Below the pieces are notes generated by a model, which had not been told where the DNA came from, made no database searches, and worked only from the letters and a program-made list of their open reading frames with translations. This document shows positions 53,409 through 63,069 of a stretch of 64,000 bases of DNA, piece by piece (position 1 is the stretch's first letter; each line of letters begins with the position of its first letter). This stretch comes from Bacillota bacterium (GTDB lineage: Bacteria > Bacillota > Clostridia > Christensenellales > Aristaeellaceae): contig JAEZQK010000038.1 of the NCBI GenBank assembly GCA_023413135.1, positions 5,069 to 69,068 on the forward strand, given 5' to 3'. The translations under genes and the position numbers were made by a program.

Positions 53409-54344
53409 TTATCCCTTCAGCGAGCCCATCATAACCCCCTTTGCGAAGTATTTTTGCAAAAATGGATATACAACCAATATGGGGAGCGTGGATACCATGA
53501 TGACCGCCATCTTGATGCTCTGGGGAGGCGGAAAGCTCTCCGCCGATTCAGCGGATTCGATCAAGCCGCCCTGGGACATAATCACAATCTGGCGCAGCCA
53601 TACCTGAACAGGCCATTTTTCCGATGAATTGATGTAGAGGACCGCGTTGAAATACGAATTCCAGTGCCCCACCGCATAAAAGAGCGCGAAGGAGGCCAGC
53701 GAGGCCTTGGACAACGGCAGAATGATCCGCCAGAATACCTGCAGGTCGTTGCAGCCGTCGATGATGGCCGACTCCTGTATGTCGTAGGGGATGGCGGAGA
53801 AAAAGTTCGTCATCACCATCAGGTTGAAGGCCATCACGGCTGTCGGCAAAATAAGCGACCAATAGCTGTCAATGAGTCCATACATTTTGACCACAAGGAA
53901 TGTGGGGATCATGCCGCCGTTGAAGAGCATGGCGAAAATGACGCCGATCCGTATGATTTTTCTTCCGGCAAGGTCCTTCCTGGACAGCGCAAAGCCCATC
54001 ATGGAAGTAAAGGCAATGTTCATCAATGTGCCGACCACCGTAATGCCGATGGAGTTGAGCAGCGCCCTTGGGATGGTATTGGATGCAAAAACGTATTTGT
54101 ATGCATCCAGCACCCATCTTTTAGGCCAAAGGATCAGGCCGGTGCCAGACATGGCAAACTCCGTGCGGGAAACAAAAGAGATGGTGAACACATACACAAA
54201 AGGAATCAGCGCCAGGAGCGCTACCATTGCCAGGATCAGATAGTTGAGGATATTGAATATACGCCCCGGAACGGACTGCTTGATCCTTAATGGCGGCTGA
54301 TTATGCACAAGCCCATCTCCCCTCTTTATGCAGGCGGACCTCAT
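53409..54344 (-). CDS. sugar ABC importer permease, LplC/YtcP type
   Basis: 311 residues from the ATG at 54344, 1 bp after the stop of the partner permease; a GTG at 54314 with GAGGGGAG upstream is an alternative. About six membrane helices; the coupling motif is EESAIIDGCND-like (IQESAIIDGCNDLQVFWRII, about 205-225). The C-terminus YFAKGVMMGSLKG is characteristic of the LplC/YtcP family. Forms the channel with the protein at 54346. Confidence 0.9.
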   Translation of the reverse strand: MRSACIKRGDGLVHNQPPLRIKQSVPGRIFNILNYLILAMVALLALIPFVYVFTISFVSRTEFAMSGTGLILWPKRWVLDAYKYVFASNTIPRALLNSIGITVVGTLMNIAFTSMMGFALSRKDLAGRKIIRIGVIFAMLFNGGMIPTFLVVKMYGLIDSYWSLILPTAVMAFNLMVMTNFFSAIPYDIQESAIIDGCNDLQVFWRIILPLSKASLASFALFYAVGHWNSYFNAVLYINSSEKWPVQVWLRQIVIMSQGGLIESAESAESFPPPQSIKMAVIMVSTLPILVVYPFLQKYFAKGVMMGSLKG

Positions 54345-54345
54345 A

Positions 54346-55281
54346 TCAATAGAGCCCCTCTTCACCCGTTTTTTTGATGACCGCGTTTGCAATCACGATC
54401 AAAACCAGTCCGAATACCGACTTGAACATGCCGATGGTCGTTGCGTAGCTGTAATCGCCCTGCTGGATGCCCGCCTTATATACATAGGTGTCAAACACCT
54501 CGCCTACGGAGCGGTTCATGGCGTTGAGCTGCAAAAAGATCTGCTCAAACCCCGTATCCAGGAACGTACCCAGGCGGAGGATGAACAATGTGATCACCGT
54601 TGTCTTGATGGCCGGCAGCGTGACGACCCATAACTGATGCCACCTGTTGGCGCCGTCGATCTTGGCAGCCTCATACAACTGGGCGTCCACATTTGAAAGC
54701 GCCGCAAGAAACAGGATCGTACCCCAGCCCGTTTCCTTCCAGATCATTTCAATAATGATCAACGGACGGAAAAACTGTGCGGACATCAGAAAGTTGACCT
54801 TTTGCCCCGAAAGGCTCCGGATGGCCAATGTTACCAGCCCGCTGTCGACATTAAAGAATTGCTGCACAAAGCTGACCACAACCACCCATGAGATGAAATG
54901 GGGCATGTAAACCAGGGATTGAATCGTGCGCTTGTACCCCAAGCGGCCCACCTCATTGAGCATCAGCGCCAGGATAATCGGCGCGGGAAAGAACAGCAGC
55001 AGGTTCAGCCCCGCAAAGGCCAGGGTATTGCGGAACATGTTCTGGAACGCGGAGGCATTCAAAAAACGCTCCAGATTTGCCCAGCCTACCCACGGGCTTT
55101 GAAAGAGGCCCACGTACGGCCGGTAATCCATAAACGAAATGATCAAACCCCACATCGGCGCATACCGGAAGAACAGGAAATACAATATCCCCGGCAGCAT
55201 CAAAAGCCAAAGGTAACGGTTCCTATACAGGCGCTGCATGAGTTTTTGTTTGCGGCGGCGTCCGATCATATCCATGGCCAT
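54346..55281 (-). CDS. sugar ABC importer permease, LplB/YteP type
   Basis: 311 residues. GGGAGG lies 9 bp before the ATG. Six membrane helices, LPGILYFLFFRYAPMWGLII near the start and the coupling motif YEAAKIDGANRWHQLW (about 218-233). The family imports oligosaccharides, often from plant or host glycans. It is transcribed right after the transketolase subunit gene. Confidence 0.92.
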   Translation of the reverse strand: MAMDMIGRRRKQKLMQRLYRNRYLWLLMLPGILYFLFFRYAPMWGLIISFMDYRPYVGLFQSPWVGWANLERFLNASAFQNMFRNTLAFAGLNLLLFFPAPIILALMLNEVGRLGYKRTIQSLVYMPHFISWVVVVSFVQQFFNVDSGLVTLAIRSLSGQKVNFLMSAQFFRPLIIIEMIWKETGWGTILFLAALSNVDAQLYEAAKIDGANRWHQLWVVTLPAIKTTVITLFILRLGTFLDTGFEQIFLQLNAMNRSVGEVFDTYVYKAGIQQGDYSYATTIGMFKSVFGLVLIVIANAVIKKTGEEGLY

Positions 55282-55303
55282 GTGTTCAGACCTCCCAAGT
55301 CAC

Positions 55304-56248
55304 TCACTGTTTTGCCAAAGCGCAAAGCGCTGTCTTCACCACATCCCCGGGCCGCAATCCGTAATGCGCCATCAGCGGCGCGATCATATCGCTTCGGATC
55401 ACATCATCGCCGATCCCCATGCGGATCACCCGGGCAGGCGCTGCGGCGGATACCGCCTCGGCGACAGCGCTGCCGAACCCGCCTGCGATCCGGCCATTTT
55501 CCAGGGTTATAATCAGGCCCGTCTGCTTCGCCGCCTGAACGGCCAGCACCTCATCCAGGGGCTTGACCGACCCAAAGTGAAGCACCCGGGCAAAAACGCC
55601 CTTTCCCCTGAGCATTTCCGCCGCTTTTAAAAGCACGCCCGTCATCATACCCATGCCGGCAAGCGTCAAATCGTTACCCTGGCACAGCGTGTGCCCCTTG
55701 CCCCACTCAAAGGCATACCCATCCTCGAAAAGTGTGACTGCCTGTACCCGGGGCACGCGAAAATACACGGGACCTGGCGTTTCCATCATCAGATGCATCA
55801 TAGAGGCAAGTTCCCTGGCGTCTCCCGGCGCCGCCACACGGATATACGGCAGGTTCCGCATCACCGTAAGGTCTTCGCCGCTGTTATGGGAAGCGCCGCA
55901 TTCCGCCGCCGTGATGCCCGCATAGCAGCCCGGTATTTTGACCTCCGCACGGTTTAAACAAGCGCCTATATAAGCCTGATCCAGCGCTTTGCGGGCAGCG
56001 AAGGCCGCAAAGGTCACAGGAACCGCCACCATGCCCTCCAGGGCAAGCCCGGCCGCGATGCTGAACATGTTCTGTTCCGCTATGCCGCACTGCACAAACC
56101 TTGACGGAAATCTTTCCTTAAACAATACGGTCCGGGTCGAGGTGTTCAGGTCCGCGTCGAGGACCACCAGATTGCCATACATTTCGCCAAGCTTTACAAG
56201 CGTTTCCCCAAACACGTCGCGAAGGCTGTGACTATCAAAACGAATCAT
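55304..56248 (-). CDS. transketolase-like protein, C-terminal subunit
   Basis: 314 residues. The ATG at 56248 has GGAGGTG upstream and overlaps the stop of the N-terminal subunit by ATGA. It contains the pyrimidine-binding part (QCGIAEQNMFSIAAGLALEG, TFAAFAARKALDQ) and the C-terminal domain (VKPLDEVLAVQAAKQTGLII, GFGSAVAEAV). Split transketolases of this form occur in apulose-4-phosphate transketolase (AptAB) and related sugar pathways. Given the apiosidase-like gene in the operon this role is plausible but unproved. Confidence 0.87.
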   Translation of the reverse strand: MIRFDSHSLRDVFGETLVKLGEMYGNLVVLDADLNTSTRTVLFKERFPSRFVQCGIAEQNMFSIAAGLALEGMVAVPVTFAAFAARKALDQAYIGACLNRAEVKIPGCYAGITAAECGASHNSGEDLTVMRNLPYIRVAAPGDARELASMMHLMMETPGPVYFRVPRVQAVTLFEDGYAFEWGKGHTLCQGNDLTLAGMGMMTGVLLKAAEMLRGKGVFARVLHFGSVKPLDEVLAVQAAKQTGLIITLENGRIAGGFGSAVAEAVSAAAPARVIRMGIGDDVIRSDMIAPLMAHYGLRPGDVVKTALCALAKQ

Positions 56249-57153
56249 GCCTTCACCTCCATGCCGGCAAGCAAAGTGTTCTGCTCCTCTTCCCGGATGT
56301 CGCCCTCCAGCACAACGGGCGCATACCCGTACCGCCTGGCCAGCTCCTCCAAAAAGCACTGGGCTTGCTCCTGCGTTGGGGGGTGGGTATGCCAGGCGCA
56401 GTTGAACTCGAATTCCTCTACGCCTTTTCCCTTGACCGTATGGGCGATCACACACCCGGGGCGCCCGCTGCGGGCGCGGTTGCGGGCAAAGTGAAGCGCG
56501 CGGTCGATGTCCGCAATGTCATGCCCATCGCATGCCATGGTTTCCAGGCCGAAGGCCTTCAGCTTATCCTCCAGCGGCTCCAGCCCTATCTCCTCATAAA
56601 TGAAGCCCTTCGCCTGCACCTTGTTGTAGTCCACGATCAGGATCAGGTTATCCAGGCGGTACTGGGCGGCCGCCATCATTGCTTCCCAGTTTTGACCCTC
56701 CTGCAGCTCTCCGTCCCCAACGATGCAGTACACGCGGGTGGCCGTTTCCCCCTTCATCCGCAGCGCCAGCGCCATGCCCACCGCGGTGGACAGGCCAATG
56801 CCCAGCGAGCCGCCCGAAGTCTCGATACCGGGAAACTGCATGCGCTCCAGGTGCCCGTCCAGGCCCTTCAAATGGCAATACCGGGAAAGCATCTCCCCGG
56901 GGATTTGCCCGGTGATGCTTAGCGCGGCATACAGCGCCGGCGAGCAGTGGGCCTTGGACAAGACCACCCGGTCCCGGACAGCGCTTTTTGTCCCGTCCTT
57001 CACGTGGTGCCCATACAGCACCGCCAGGATCTCGGCCAGCGAAAAAGAGCCGCCTATATGCCCCCATTGGCTTTTTGCAACCATGCCAAGCACCATGGTC
57101 CGGATCCTGTATGCATCAAAATCCAACTCTTTGATCCGTTCCCGGCTAAGCAT
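56245..57153 (-). CDS. transketolase-like protein, N-terminal subunit
   Basis: 302 residues. Thiamine diphosphate motif GDGELQEGQNWEAMMAAAQY (about 145-165) ending in LIVDYN; GHIGGSFSLAEIL near residue 31; SKAHCSPALYAAL. Catalyses two-carbon transfer together with the 55304 subunit. It overlaps the preceding racemase-like gene by 8 bp. A second, broken pair lies at 49853 in the same region. Confidence 0.88.
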   Translation of the reverse strand: MLSRERIKELDFDAYRIRTMVLGMVAKSQWGHIGGSFSLAEILAVLYGHHVKDGTKSAVRDRVVLSKAHCSPALYAALSITGQIPGEMLSRYCHLKGLDGHLERMQFPGIETSGGSLGIGLSTAVGMALALRMKGETATRVYCIVGDGELQEGQNWEAMMAAAQYRLDNLILIVDYNKVQAKGFIYEEIGLEPLEDKLKAFGLETMACDGHDIADIDRALHFARNRARSGRPGCVIAHTVKGKGVEEFEFNCAWHTHPPTQEQAQCFLEELARRYGYAPVVLEGDIREEEQNTLLAGMEVKA

Positions 57154-57973
57154 TGGCTTTCTCCTTGGTTTTTACGGCTGCCAGAACACTGCGCATCCGC
57201 TTGAATCCCTCGTCTCCGCTGTTGAACACCGGCACCCCGAACACGGATACTGGATCGGGATATTCCATGCCGAATACGGACATGGAAAGCTGCGCCAGAA
57301 CCACCTGGGTCACCCCTTCGTTTTTTACGCCCTCTCGGATGGCCTTTGCAATCAGGTCGTTGTGGGCTTTCACATTGCCATCGCTCAGCAGCGCAAAGCA
57401 TTCCTCGATATTGGCATCCAGGAAATTAGGTGCTGCGACGCCGATTCTTTGAGCGGTTTCACACAAAAGCTGTTTGGTGCTTTCCACCGTGGGGCCATGG
57501 GTCGCAATAACCAGCGTCCGCCCGCCCCTTTTAGCGGCCTCCTCCATCATCGGCTCGTCGATCTGCACAACGGGAACGCCGTACGATGCCACCGCGGCGC
57601 GGACCGCGCCGATGCTGCGGTTCATGGTGGAGCAAGTCACCATAATGGCGTCCACATGCACCAGCTCCACCAATTGCCTTGCGTACTCCGCAAACAAATC
57701 AATATTCCTTTGGGGCGGACAGGGCTTTTGCTCCGCATGCGCCTTCATGAAATTCAATTGGACGGCCTCGTTGCCGATGCTGGCGATTTTCACGCCCGGC
57801 AGATACTTGCGGCAGAAATAATAACCCCAAAGCGACATCCAGGCACCGCCGTGAATAAGCCCGATGGTTTTATTCCTCAATTCATCCGGCGCGCCATCAT
57901 CATGCGTAAGCTTGGGCACGCCCACCATTTTCATGTAGTTCGAGAATAGGTCCATTGCATTAAGCTGCTCCAT
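57146..57973 (-). CDS. Asp/Glu/hydantoin racemase-family protein
   Basis: 275 residues from the ATG at 57973, which has GGGGAGGGC upstream. The first catalytic cysteine is in IMVTCSTMNRSIG (about 118); the second conserved site, usually Cys in this fold, reads VVLAQLSMS here, so racemase activity is doubtful and another isomerase or decarboxylase-like function is possible. It is the first gene of the sugar operon and lies about 200 bp from the promoter at 58179-58207. Confidence 0.7.
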   Translation of the reverse strand: MEQLNAMDLFSNYMKMVGVPKLTHDDGAPDELRNKTIGLIHGGAWMSLWGYYFCRKYLPGVKIASIGNEAVQLNFMKAHAEQKPCPPQRNIDLFAEYARQLVELVHVDAIMVTCSTMNRSIGAVRAAVASYGVPVVQIDEPMMEEAAKRGGRTLVIATHGPTVESTKQLLCETAQRIGVAAPNFLDANIEECFALLSDGNVKAHNDLIAKAIREGVKNEGVTQVVLAQLSMSVFGMEYPDPVSVFGVPVFNSGDEGFKRMRSVLAAVKTKEKANA

Positions 57974-58110
57974 ATCTGCCCTCCCCATAAATTTCCCATC
58001 ATAAATAACCTAGCGTGAGCATGCGGCCGGATGCGTTATAAAGGGAAATGACCGCCCATAGGTCCACGCATGAGCCTGTTGCTTTTCGGCCAGGCCTGCA
58101 GGCAGTCAGA

Positions 58111-58128
58111 AATGCACGCGTTTGCATT
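58111..58128. promoter_or_regulatory. LacI-type operator 1
   Basis: AATGCACGCGTTTGCATT is a near-palindrome with perfect AATGCA/TGCATT arms. It lies about 45-60 bp downstream of the predicted transcription start of the sugar operon and shares TGCACGCGTT..CATTTT with operator 2. Confidence 0.6.
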
Positions 58129-58178
58129 TTAAGTCCTGCAAACCCCTGTGAAATCCACGAACATGCTCCATTGACAAT

Positions 58179-58207
58179 ATAATAACACCTATACATCGGG
58201 AAGTCAA
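58179..58207 (-). promoter_or_regulatory. sugar operon promoter
   Basis: On the minus strand TTGACT (58202-58207), 17 bp, TATTAT (58179-58184). It sits between two LacI-type operators and reads into the gene at 57973. Confidence 0.7.
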
Positions 58208-58256
58208 CGGTATTTTAATAAAAATATACAATTATGGTTTTTCATTATGGACATTA

Positions 58257-58274
58257 TTTGCACGCGTTAACATT
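58257..58274. promoter_or_regulatory. LacI-type operator 2
   Basis: TTTGCACGCGTTAACATT matches operator 1 at 14 of the 16 central bases, exactly 146 bp upstream of it. A tetrameric or looping repressor could bridge both across the promoter. The remaining 58275-58581 holds no gene that I can support. Confidence 0.55.
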
Positions 58275-58581
58275 TTTCCTTCGCATAGATGGCATAGCCT
58301 AAATAGTGGATTTTAAATGGAAAATGGCCAGGCTTTGGTTTCCCCGCCATTTCGTGTACAATTAGGAAAAAGTCATCTCCGTATCCTGTCAGCCTGAGAA
58401 ACGGAAATTTGAAACAGTCAATTGAACGAGCGCGGTAAAGAAAGGAACAGCAAAGCAGACTGCTGAGAAGCAGCTGACTCCTGCCTTGCTCATTGCTTAT
58501 ACCCGGATGCCTATGCCCAATTATATCAATATATGGTACGATACTACAATTGACAGGATGTACCGCACTTAGATTCCTGTA

Positions 58582-59070
58582 TCACGCAAGAAAAATATGC
58601 CTGCCCTCAATCGCGTTCCCTATTTCGAGAATGCCAACAGAAGGATATGCCTGCCTTCTCTTTGCCGTGGGCGAGCCGGGATTAAAGTACAGCACGCCAT
58701 CTATCACCTGGTTGCACGGGATATGGCTGTGGCCGAATATCACGCATTCCACCAAAGTCTCCGAAAAAAAACCGGTCATTCTTTGCATAGTCGTCCCCTT
58801 CTCCCCGTCCCCGTGAACCACGCCGACCCTGTGGCCGTTCAGCGTTAGGATCAGCTTCTTGGGCAGCCGTGACTTCAATGCTTCGCTGTCCCTGTTTCCC
58901 TGAACAGCGGTCACAGGCGCGATCTTCTCAAGCTTCTGCAAAACGCACTCCTCCGTGATATCCCCCGCATGGATGATCAGGTCAACGCCGGCGAACAGGG
59001 ATGCAACCGCATCCGGCAGGGCTTTTTTGAAAACGGGGATATGGGTATCCGCTATCACGCCAATCTTCAT
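58582..59070 (-). CDS. YfcE/MJ0936-type phosphodiesterase
   Basis: 162 residues, full length for this small phosphoesterase family. Metal ligands in DTHIP (8-12), HAGDIT (34-39), GNRDSE, VVHGDGE and GHSHIP. Hydrolyses phosphodiesters with Mn2+ in the cytosol. It begins 1 bp after the stop of the VOC gene upstream, so the two form an operon. Confidence 0.88.
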   Translation of the reverse strand: MKIGVIADTHIPVFKKALPDAVASLFAGVDLIIHAGDITEECVLQKLEKIAPVTAVQGNRDSEALKSRLPKKLILTLNGHRVGVVHGDGEKGTTMQRMTGFFSETLVECVIFGHSHIPCNQVIDGVLYFNPGSPTAKRRQAYPSVGILEIGNAIEGRHIFLA

Positions 59071-59071
59071 A

Positions 59072-59470
59072 TCAGGAAATCAGCTGCCACTTGATCCCGT
59101 ATTTATCCTCTACCGAGCCGTACATAGGGCTAAAGAACTGGGGACCCAGCTCTACTGCCACCTTGCCGCCTTCCTTCAGCTTTTCATAGGCATGGCAAAC
59201 CCCATCCGCATCATCAAAAAACACATTCAGGCAGATCATGTTGCCGGCGATTAAGGGATCCATGGCATCGCTGAAATTGACGGGCGTACCGCATATGGTC
59301 ACGCTCGCGTGCATCACCAGGCCCAGCATATCCTCCGTGATCGTCATGCCTGAATCAGCGGGGGCATCGCGGTAGTAGTCAATATGTATGTCCGTAGCAT
59401 GAAAAGCTTCCTCGTAAAAGCGGATCGCCTCGCTGCAGGTTCCCGGCAAATGGATGGCTGGTGAAATCAT
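59072..59470 (-). CDS. VOC-family protein, PhnB/YjdN-like
   Basis: 132 residues. AIRFYEEAFHATDIHIDYYR, VMHASVTICGTPVNFSDAMD and the C-terminal SPMYGSVEDKYGIKWQLIS are typical of the PhnB-like VOC group. Exact activity unknown; some members are methyltransferase-like in name only. First gene of a two-gene unit with the phosphodiesterase at 58582. Confidence 0.8.
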   Translation of the reverse strand: MISPAIHLPGTCSEAIRFYEEAFHATDIHIDYYRDAPADSGMTITEDMLGLVMHASVTICGTPVNFSDAMDPLIAGNMICLNVFFDDADGVCHAYEKLKEGGKVAVELGPQFFSPMYGSVEDKYGIKWQLIS

Positions 59471-59586
59471 AATTCAGCTCTCCTTCCAGTTTCTTCATTT
59501 CGTTATACCAGAAATTATGCTGCCTGTCCAGACAGAAAGAAATCCCTTCCATGTAAGATTGATGTTTAGAACTTTTGTAGTTTTTG

Positions 59587-59595
59587 TGCTATAAT
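59587..59595 (+). promoter_or_regulatory. extended minus-10 promoter of the MATE gene
   Basis: TGCTATAAT carries the TG extension and a perfect TATAAT. The minus-35 is poor. The leader to the ATG at 59694 is about 90 nt. Confidence 0.5.
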
Positions 59596-59693
59596 AAAAG
59601 TGGATGCAGTGTCGCTGTCAAAAGCGTTCATTGCATTTTAAATGCGGCTTTTTATTTATAGCATTATCGGGAACAAAGGAAGCGAACATTCTT

Positions 59694-61085
59694 ATGGCCT
59701 TACGGAACCGCGACATGGATATGTGCAATGGACCTTTATTCAGCAAAATATTGATCTTCGCCCTGCCTATCATGGCGATGAACGTCCTGCAGCTTCTATT
59801 CAATGCCGCCGACATGATTGTTGTCGGGCAGTTTTCGGGCAGCAGGGCGCTGGCCGCGGTAGGCGCGACAGGTGCCCTGATCAACCTGATTATCAACCTG
59901 TTCATGGGTTTGTCGGTAGGCACAAGCGTGATCGTGGCCCAGGATTACGGCGCCGGCAAGCCGGAGGCCGTAAGCCGTTCCGTTCATACATCCATCGCCA
60001 TCAGCATCATCAGCGGGATCTTTGTCATGGCGGTGGGCCTTACACTTTGTAAGCCGCTGCTTATTTGGATGGGTACGCCGGCGGACATTATAGACCTGTC
60101 CTTACTCTATATCAAAATCTATTTTATCGGTTTGCCTGCCAGCATGGTATACAACTTCGGCGCAGCCATCCTGCGCGCCGTAGGTGACAGCCGCCGCCCC
60201 ATGTACTATCTCATCATATCCGGCTTCGTGAACGTGATATTGAATATGTTTTTCGTGATTGTGCTGCATATGAGCGTTGATGGCGTGGCATGGGCGACGG
60301 TCATATCCCAATATCTATCAGTCGTGCTGATTATCATATGCCTGCTAAGGTGCGACGGGGCCATACGGCTCATGCCCCGCCGGGTACGCATTGATTTTAA
60401 AAAGCTGAAGTCCATCGTGAAAATCGGCCTGCCGGCGGGCCTGCAGGGTTTGCTCTTTTCCATTGCCAACGTGCTGGTCCAATCCTCCGTCAACCTTTTC
60501 GGCTCCACCATGGTGGCAGCCAGCTCCGCCTCGGGCAATGTGGAAGGCCTTGTAGGCACCACCATGAATGCCTATTACAACGCGGCCATTACCTTTTCCG
60601 GGCAAAACATGGGCGCCAGAAAATATGACCGGATTGACACCGTTGCAAAGGTATGCACGGTATTGGTTTTCGCCACCTGGATTCTGCTGGGCGGTTTGAC
60701 ATGGATCTTTGGCAGGCCGCTGCTGGGCCTTTACACATCCGATCCCAATGTCATCGATCTTGGCATGCAGCGCCTCACCGTGATAATGGTTGCCTACTTC
60801 GCCTGCGGCGTAATGAACGTGTTTCCGGGCTTGAGCCGCGGCATGGGCTATTCAGTCATGCCCATGCTGAGCACTTTGATAGGCGCCTGCCTGATGCGCA
60901 TCCTTTGGCTGGCCACCATCTTTGCCTGGAACCCCACGATGACGACGCTCTATGCCTGCTATCCGGTTACCTGGACGCTGGCAGGACTTGGCCAGGTAGG
61001 CAGTTTCTTATACGCAAGGAGCAAGGTCCGCAAGCAAGGTATGCAGGAAGCTGATGTCGTAAGTCCTGTACAGAGTACGACGTGA
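59694..61085 (+). CDS. MATE-family efflux transporter
   Basis: 463 residues from the ATG at 59694 with AAAGGAAG upstream; longer in-frame starts lack homology. About twelve membrane segments; landmarks ADMIVVGQFSGSRALAAVGA, SGQNMGARKYDRID and GVMNVFPGLSRGMGY. It is of the NorM/DinF-like clostridial type and less like the MATE at 19914. Exports cationic or other toxic compounds. It stands alone. Confidence 0.9.
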   Translation: MALRNRDMDMCNGPLFSKILIFALPIMAMNVLQLLFNAADMIVVGQFSGSRALAAVGATGALINLIINLFMGLSVGTSVIVAQDYGAGKPEAVSRSVHTSIAISIISGIFVMAVGLTLCKPLLIWMGTPADIIDLSLLYIKIYFIGLPASMVYNFGAAILRAVGDSRRPMYYLIISGFVNVILNMFFVIVLHMSVDGVAWATVISQYLSVVLIIICLLRCDGAIRLMPRRVRIDFKKLKSIVKIGLPAGLQGLLFSIANVLVQSSVNLFGSTMVAASSASGNVEGLVGTTMNAYYNAAITFSGQNMGARKYDRIDTVAKVCTVLVFATWILLGGLTWIFGRPLLGLYTSDPNVIDLGMQRLTVIMVAYFACGVMNVFPGLSRGMGYSVMPMLSTLIGACLMRILWLATIFAWNPTMTTLYACYPVTWTLAGLGQVGSFLYARSKVRKQGMQEADVVSPVQSTT

Positions 61086-61284
61086 TATGGCAGTCCCATT
61101 GGCGGCAGAAGGAGCAGCCACATCAACTCTGACATGTTTTTTACATAAGCCATTCCATTTGTTAACGGGTTTATGGTATATTTTAGCAAGAACCGGCAGA
61201 AAATCCTGATGAATGCTCCGGGAAGCGGGCCGGTCCATGTGGAGGCCGGCCTGAGCAACTTTCGAACGCTTTGGGAGGGATCGT

Positions 61285-63021
61285 ATGAACATTTGGAAAA
61301 AGATTGCCGCCATCCTGCTTGTCCTGACGCTGGCATCGGGCATGCTGCCCGCAGCTTTCGCGCAAACCGTGGGCGGGGAAGAACCCGCGGCGGGGGACAT
61401 CGTCATTTTGTACACCAACGATGTGCACTGCGCGGTGGATGCCATAACCGATAAGGACGGGAAGCTTACCAACATCGGCTATGCCGGCGTGGCGGCCTAC
61501 CGTGACGAAATGGCAGCCCTGGTGGGGGCGGAGAACGTCACGCTGCTGGACGCGGGGGATGCGCTGCAGGGTGACGCCATCGGGACCATGTCCAAGGGGT
61601 CCTACCTGGTGGATATCATGAACCAGATGGGGTACACGCTTTTCGTGCCGGGCAACCACGAGTTTGACTATGGCATGGCCCGCATGCAGGAGCTCATGGG
61701 GCAGATGAAGGCCAAGGTGATTTCCAGCAACTTCACGGACCTGAAGGAGAACAAGCTGGTCTTTGCGCCCTATGCCCTCCTTACCTATGGGGAGCGGAAG
61801 GTAGCCTTTGTGGGCATCACGACGCCCGAATCCTTTACCAAGTCCACGCCCGCCTACTTCCAGGACGAGAGCGGGGCCTATATCTACGGCTTCTGTGAGT
61901 CCAACAATGGCCAGGCCCTGTATGCGGCGGTACAGGCGGCTGTAGACGCGGCCAGATCAGAAGGCGCGGACACGGTGATTGCCGTGGGCCATCTGGGCAT
62001 CGACACCCAATCCAGCCCCTGGCGCTCCACCGACGTTATCGCAAATACCACGGGCATTGACGCCTTTATCGACGGGCATTCCCACAGCACCGAGGAAAGC
62101 GAGCTGGTTCCCAATAAGGACGGCTCCAAGCAAGTGGTGCTTACCCAAACCGGTACCAAACTCGCCAATATCGGCCGCATGATCTTAAAGGCTGACGGCA
62201 CCATCGAAGCCCGGCTGATCAGCGGATATACGCAGCAGAACCTGGACACCCTTGCTTTCATTACGGATATTGAGAACAAGTTCGCCGCGGACCTTGCTCA
62301 AAACGTCGGGCACACCGATGTGGCGCTGACCGTGAATGATCCTGCGACCGGCAACCGAAGGGTCCGCACCGGGGAGACGAACCTGGGCGACCTGTGTGCC
62401 GACGCTTACCGCTATGTGCTGGGCAACGGCAAGACCGGGGATGAATACGGCCCGGCGGATATCGCCTTTGTCAACGGCGGCGGCGTTCGCGCCGACATCG
62501 ACACCGGGGATATCACCTTCGGCGAAGTCATCTCGGTGCATCCCTTCAACAACGTAGGGTGCGTTGTGGAGGCCACGGGCCAGGAGATACTGGACGCGCT
62601 GGAGATGGCCGCGCGGCTGGTGCCGGAAGAAAATGGCGGCTTCCTGCAGGTCTCGGGCCTGAGCTACACCATTGACACTTCCGTGGCTTCCACGGTGGAG
62701 ACGGATGACAAGAAGAGCTTTATGAAGGTGGCCGGTGAGCGCCGCGTCAAGGATGTGCTGGTGGACGGGGAGCCCATCGACCCTGCCAAGACCTATACCC
62801 TGGCTTCCCACAACTACATGCTGCTGGACGGTGGCGACGGCATCAACATGTTCCGCAACAACACGGTGGTGGTGCAGCCCGTAATCCTGGACAATCAGGT
62901 TCTCATCACCTACATCCAGGACTACCTGAACGGCACGGTAGGCGTGGATTACGCCGATCCCTATGGCCAGGACCGCATCCAGGTCTTGACCGAAGATGCT
63001 GCCGAGGATAAGGCCGCCTGA
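61285..63021 (+). CDS. secreted 5'-nucleotidase / UDP-sugar hydrolase-type phosphoesterase
   Basis: 578 residues. GGGAGGG upstream of the ATG. Signal peptide (1-26, ending PAAFA). The N-terminal metallophosphoesterase domain shows YTNDVHCAVDA, LLDAGDALQGD, PGNHEFDYG and DGHSHSTEE. The C-terminal 5'-nucleotidase domain (about 340-560) has NGGGVRADIDTGDITFGEV and NYMLLDGGDGINMF for nucleotide binding. It releases phosphate and nucleosides outside the cell. No lipobox or sortase motif is seen, so it may be free. A strong terminator follows. Confidence 0.92.
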   Translation: MNIWKKIAAILLVLTLASGMLPAAFAQTVGGEEPAAGDIVILYTNDVHCAVDAITDKDGKLTNIGYAGVAAYRDEMAALVGAENVTLLDAGDALQGDAIGTMSKGSYLVDIMNQMGYTLFVPGNHEFDYGMARMQELMGQMKAKVISSNFTDLKENKLVFAPYALLTYGERKVAFVGITTPESFTKSTPAYFQDESGAYIYGFCESNNGQALYAAVQAAVDAARSEGADTVIAVGHLGIDTQSSPWRSTDVIANTTGIDAFIDGHSHSTEESELVPNKDGSKQVVLTQTGTKLANIGRMILKADGTIEARLISGYTQQNLDTLAFITDIENKFAADLAQNVGHTDVALTVNDPATGNRRVRTGETNLGDLCADAYRYVLGNGKTGDEYGPADIAFVNGGGVRADIDTGDITFGEVISVHPFNNVGCVVEATGQEILDALEMAARLVPEENGGFLQVSGLSYTIDTSVASTVETDDKKSFMKVAGERRVKDVLVDGEPIDPAKTYTLASHNYMLLDGGDGINMFRNNTVVVQPVILDNQVLITYIQDYLNGTVGVDYADPYGQDRIQVLTEDAAEDKAA

Positions 63022-63069
63022 GAAATCTTAAGCGTACGCAAACCCAAGGGCACGATCAAAAAAGGAATA

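Noticed and set aside
58275..58581. Possible small RNA in the gap after operator 2
   Set aside because: Only a weak GCTG-rich hairpin near 58458-58480 is seen, with no clear promoter and terminator pair.
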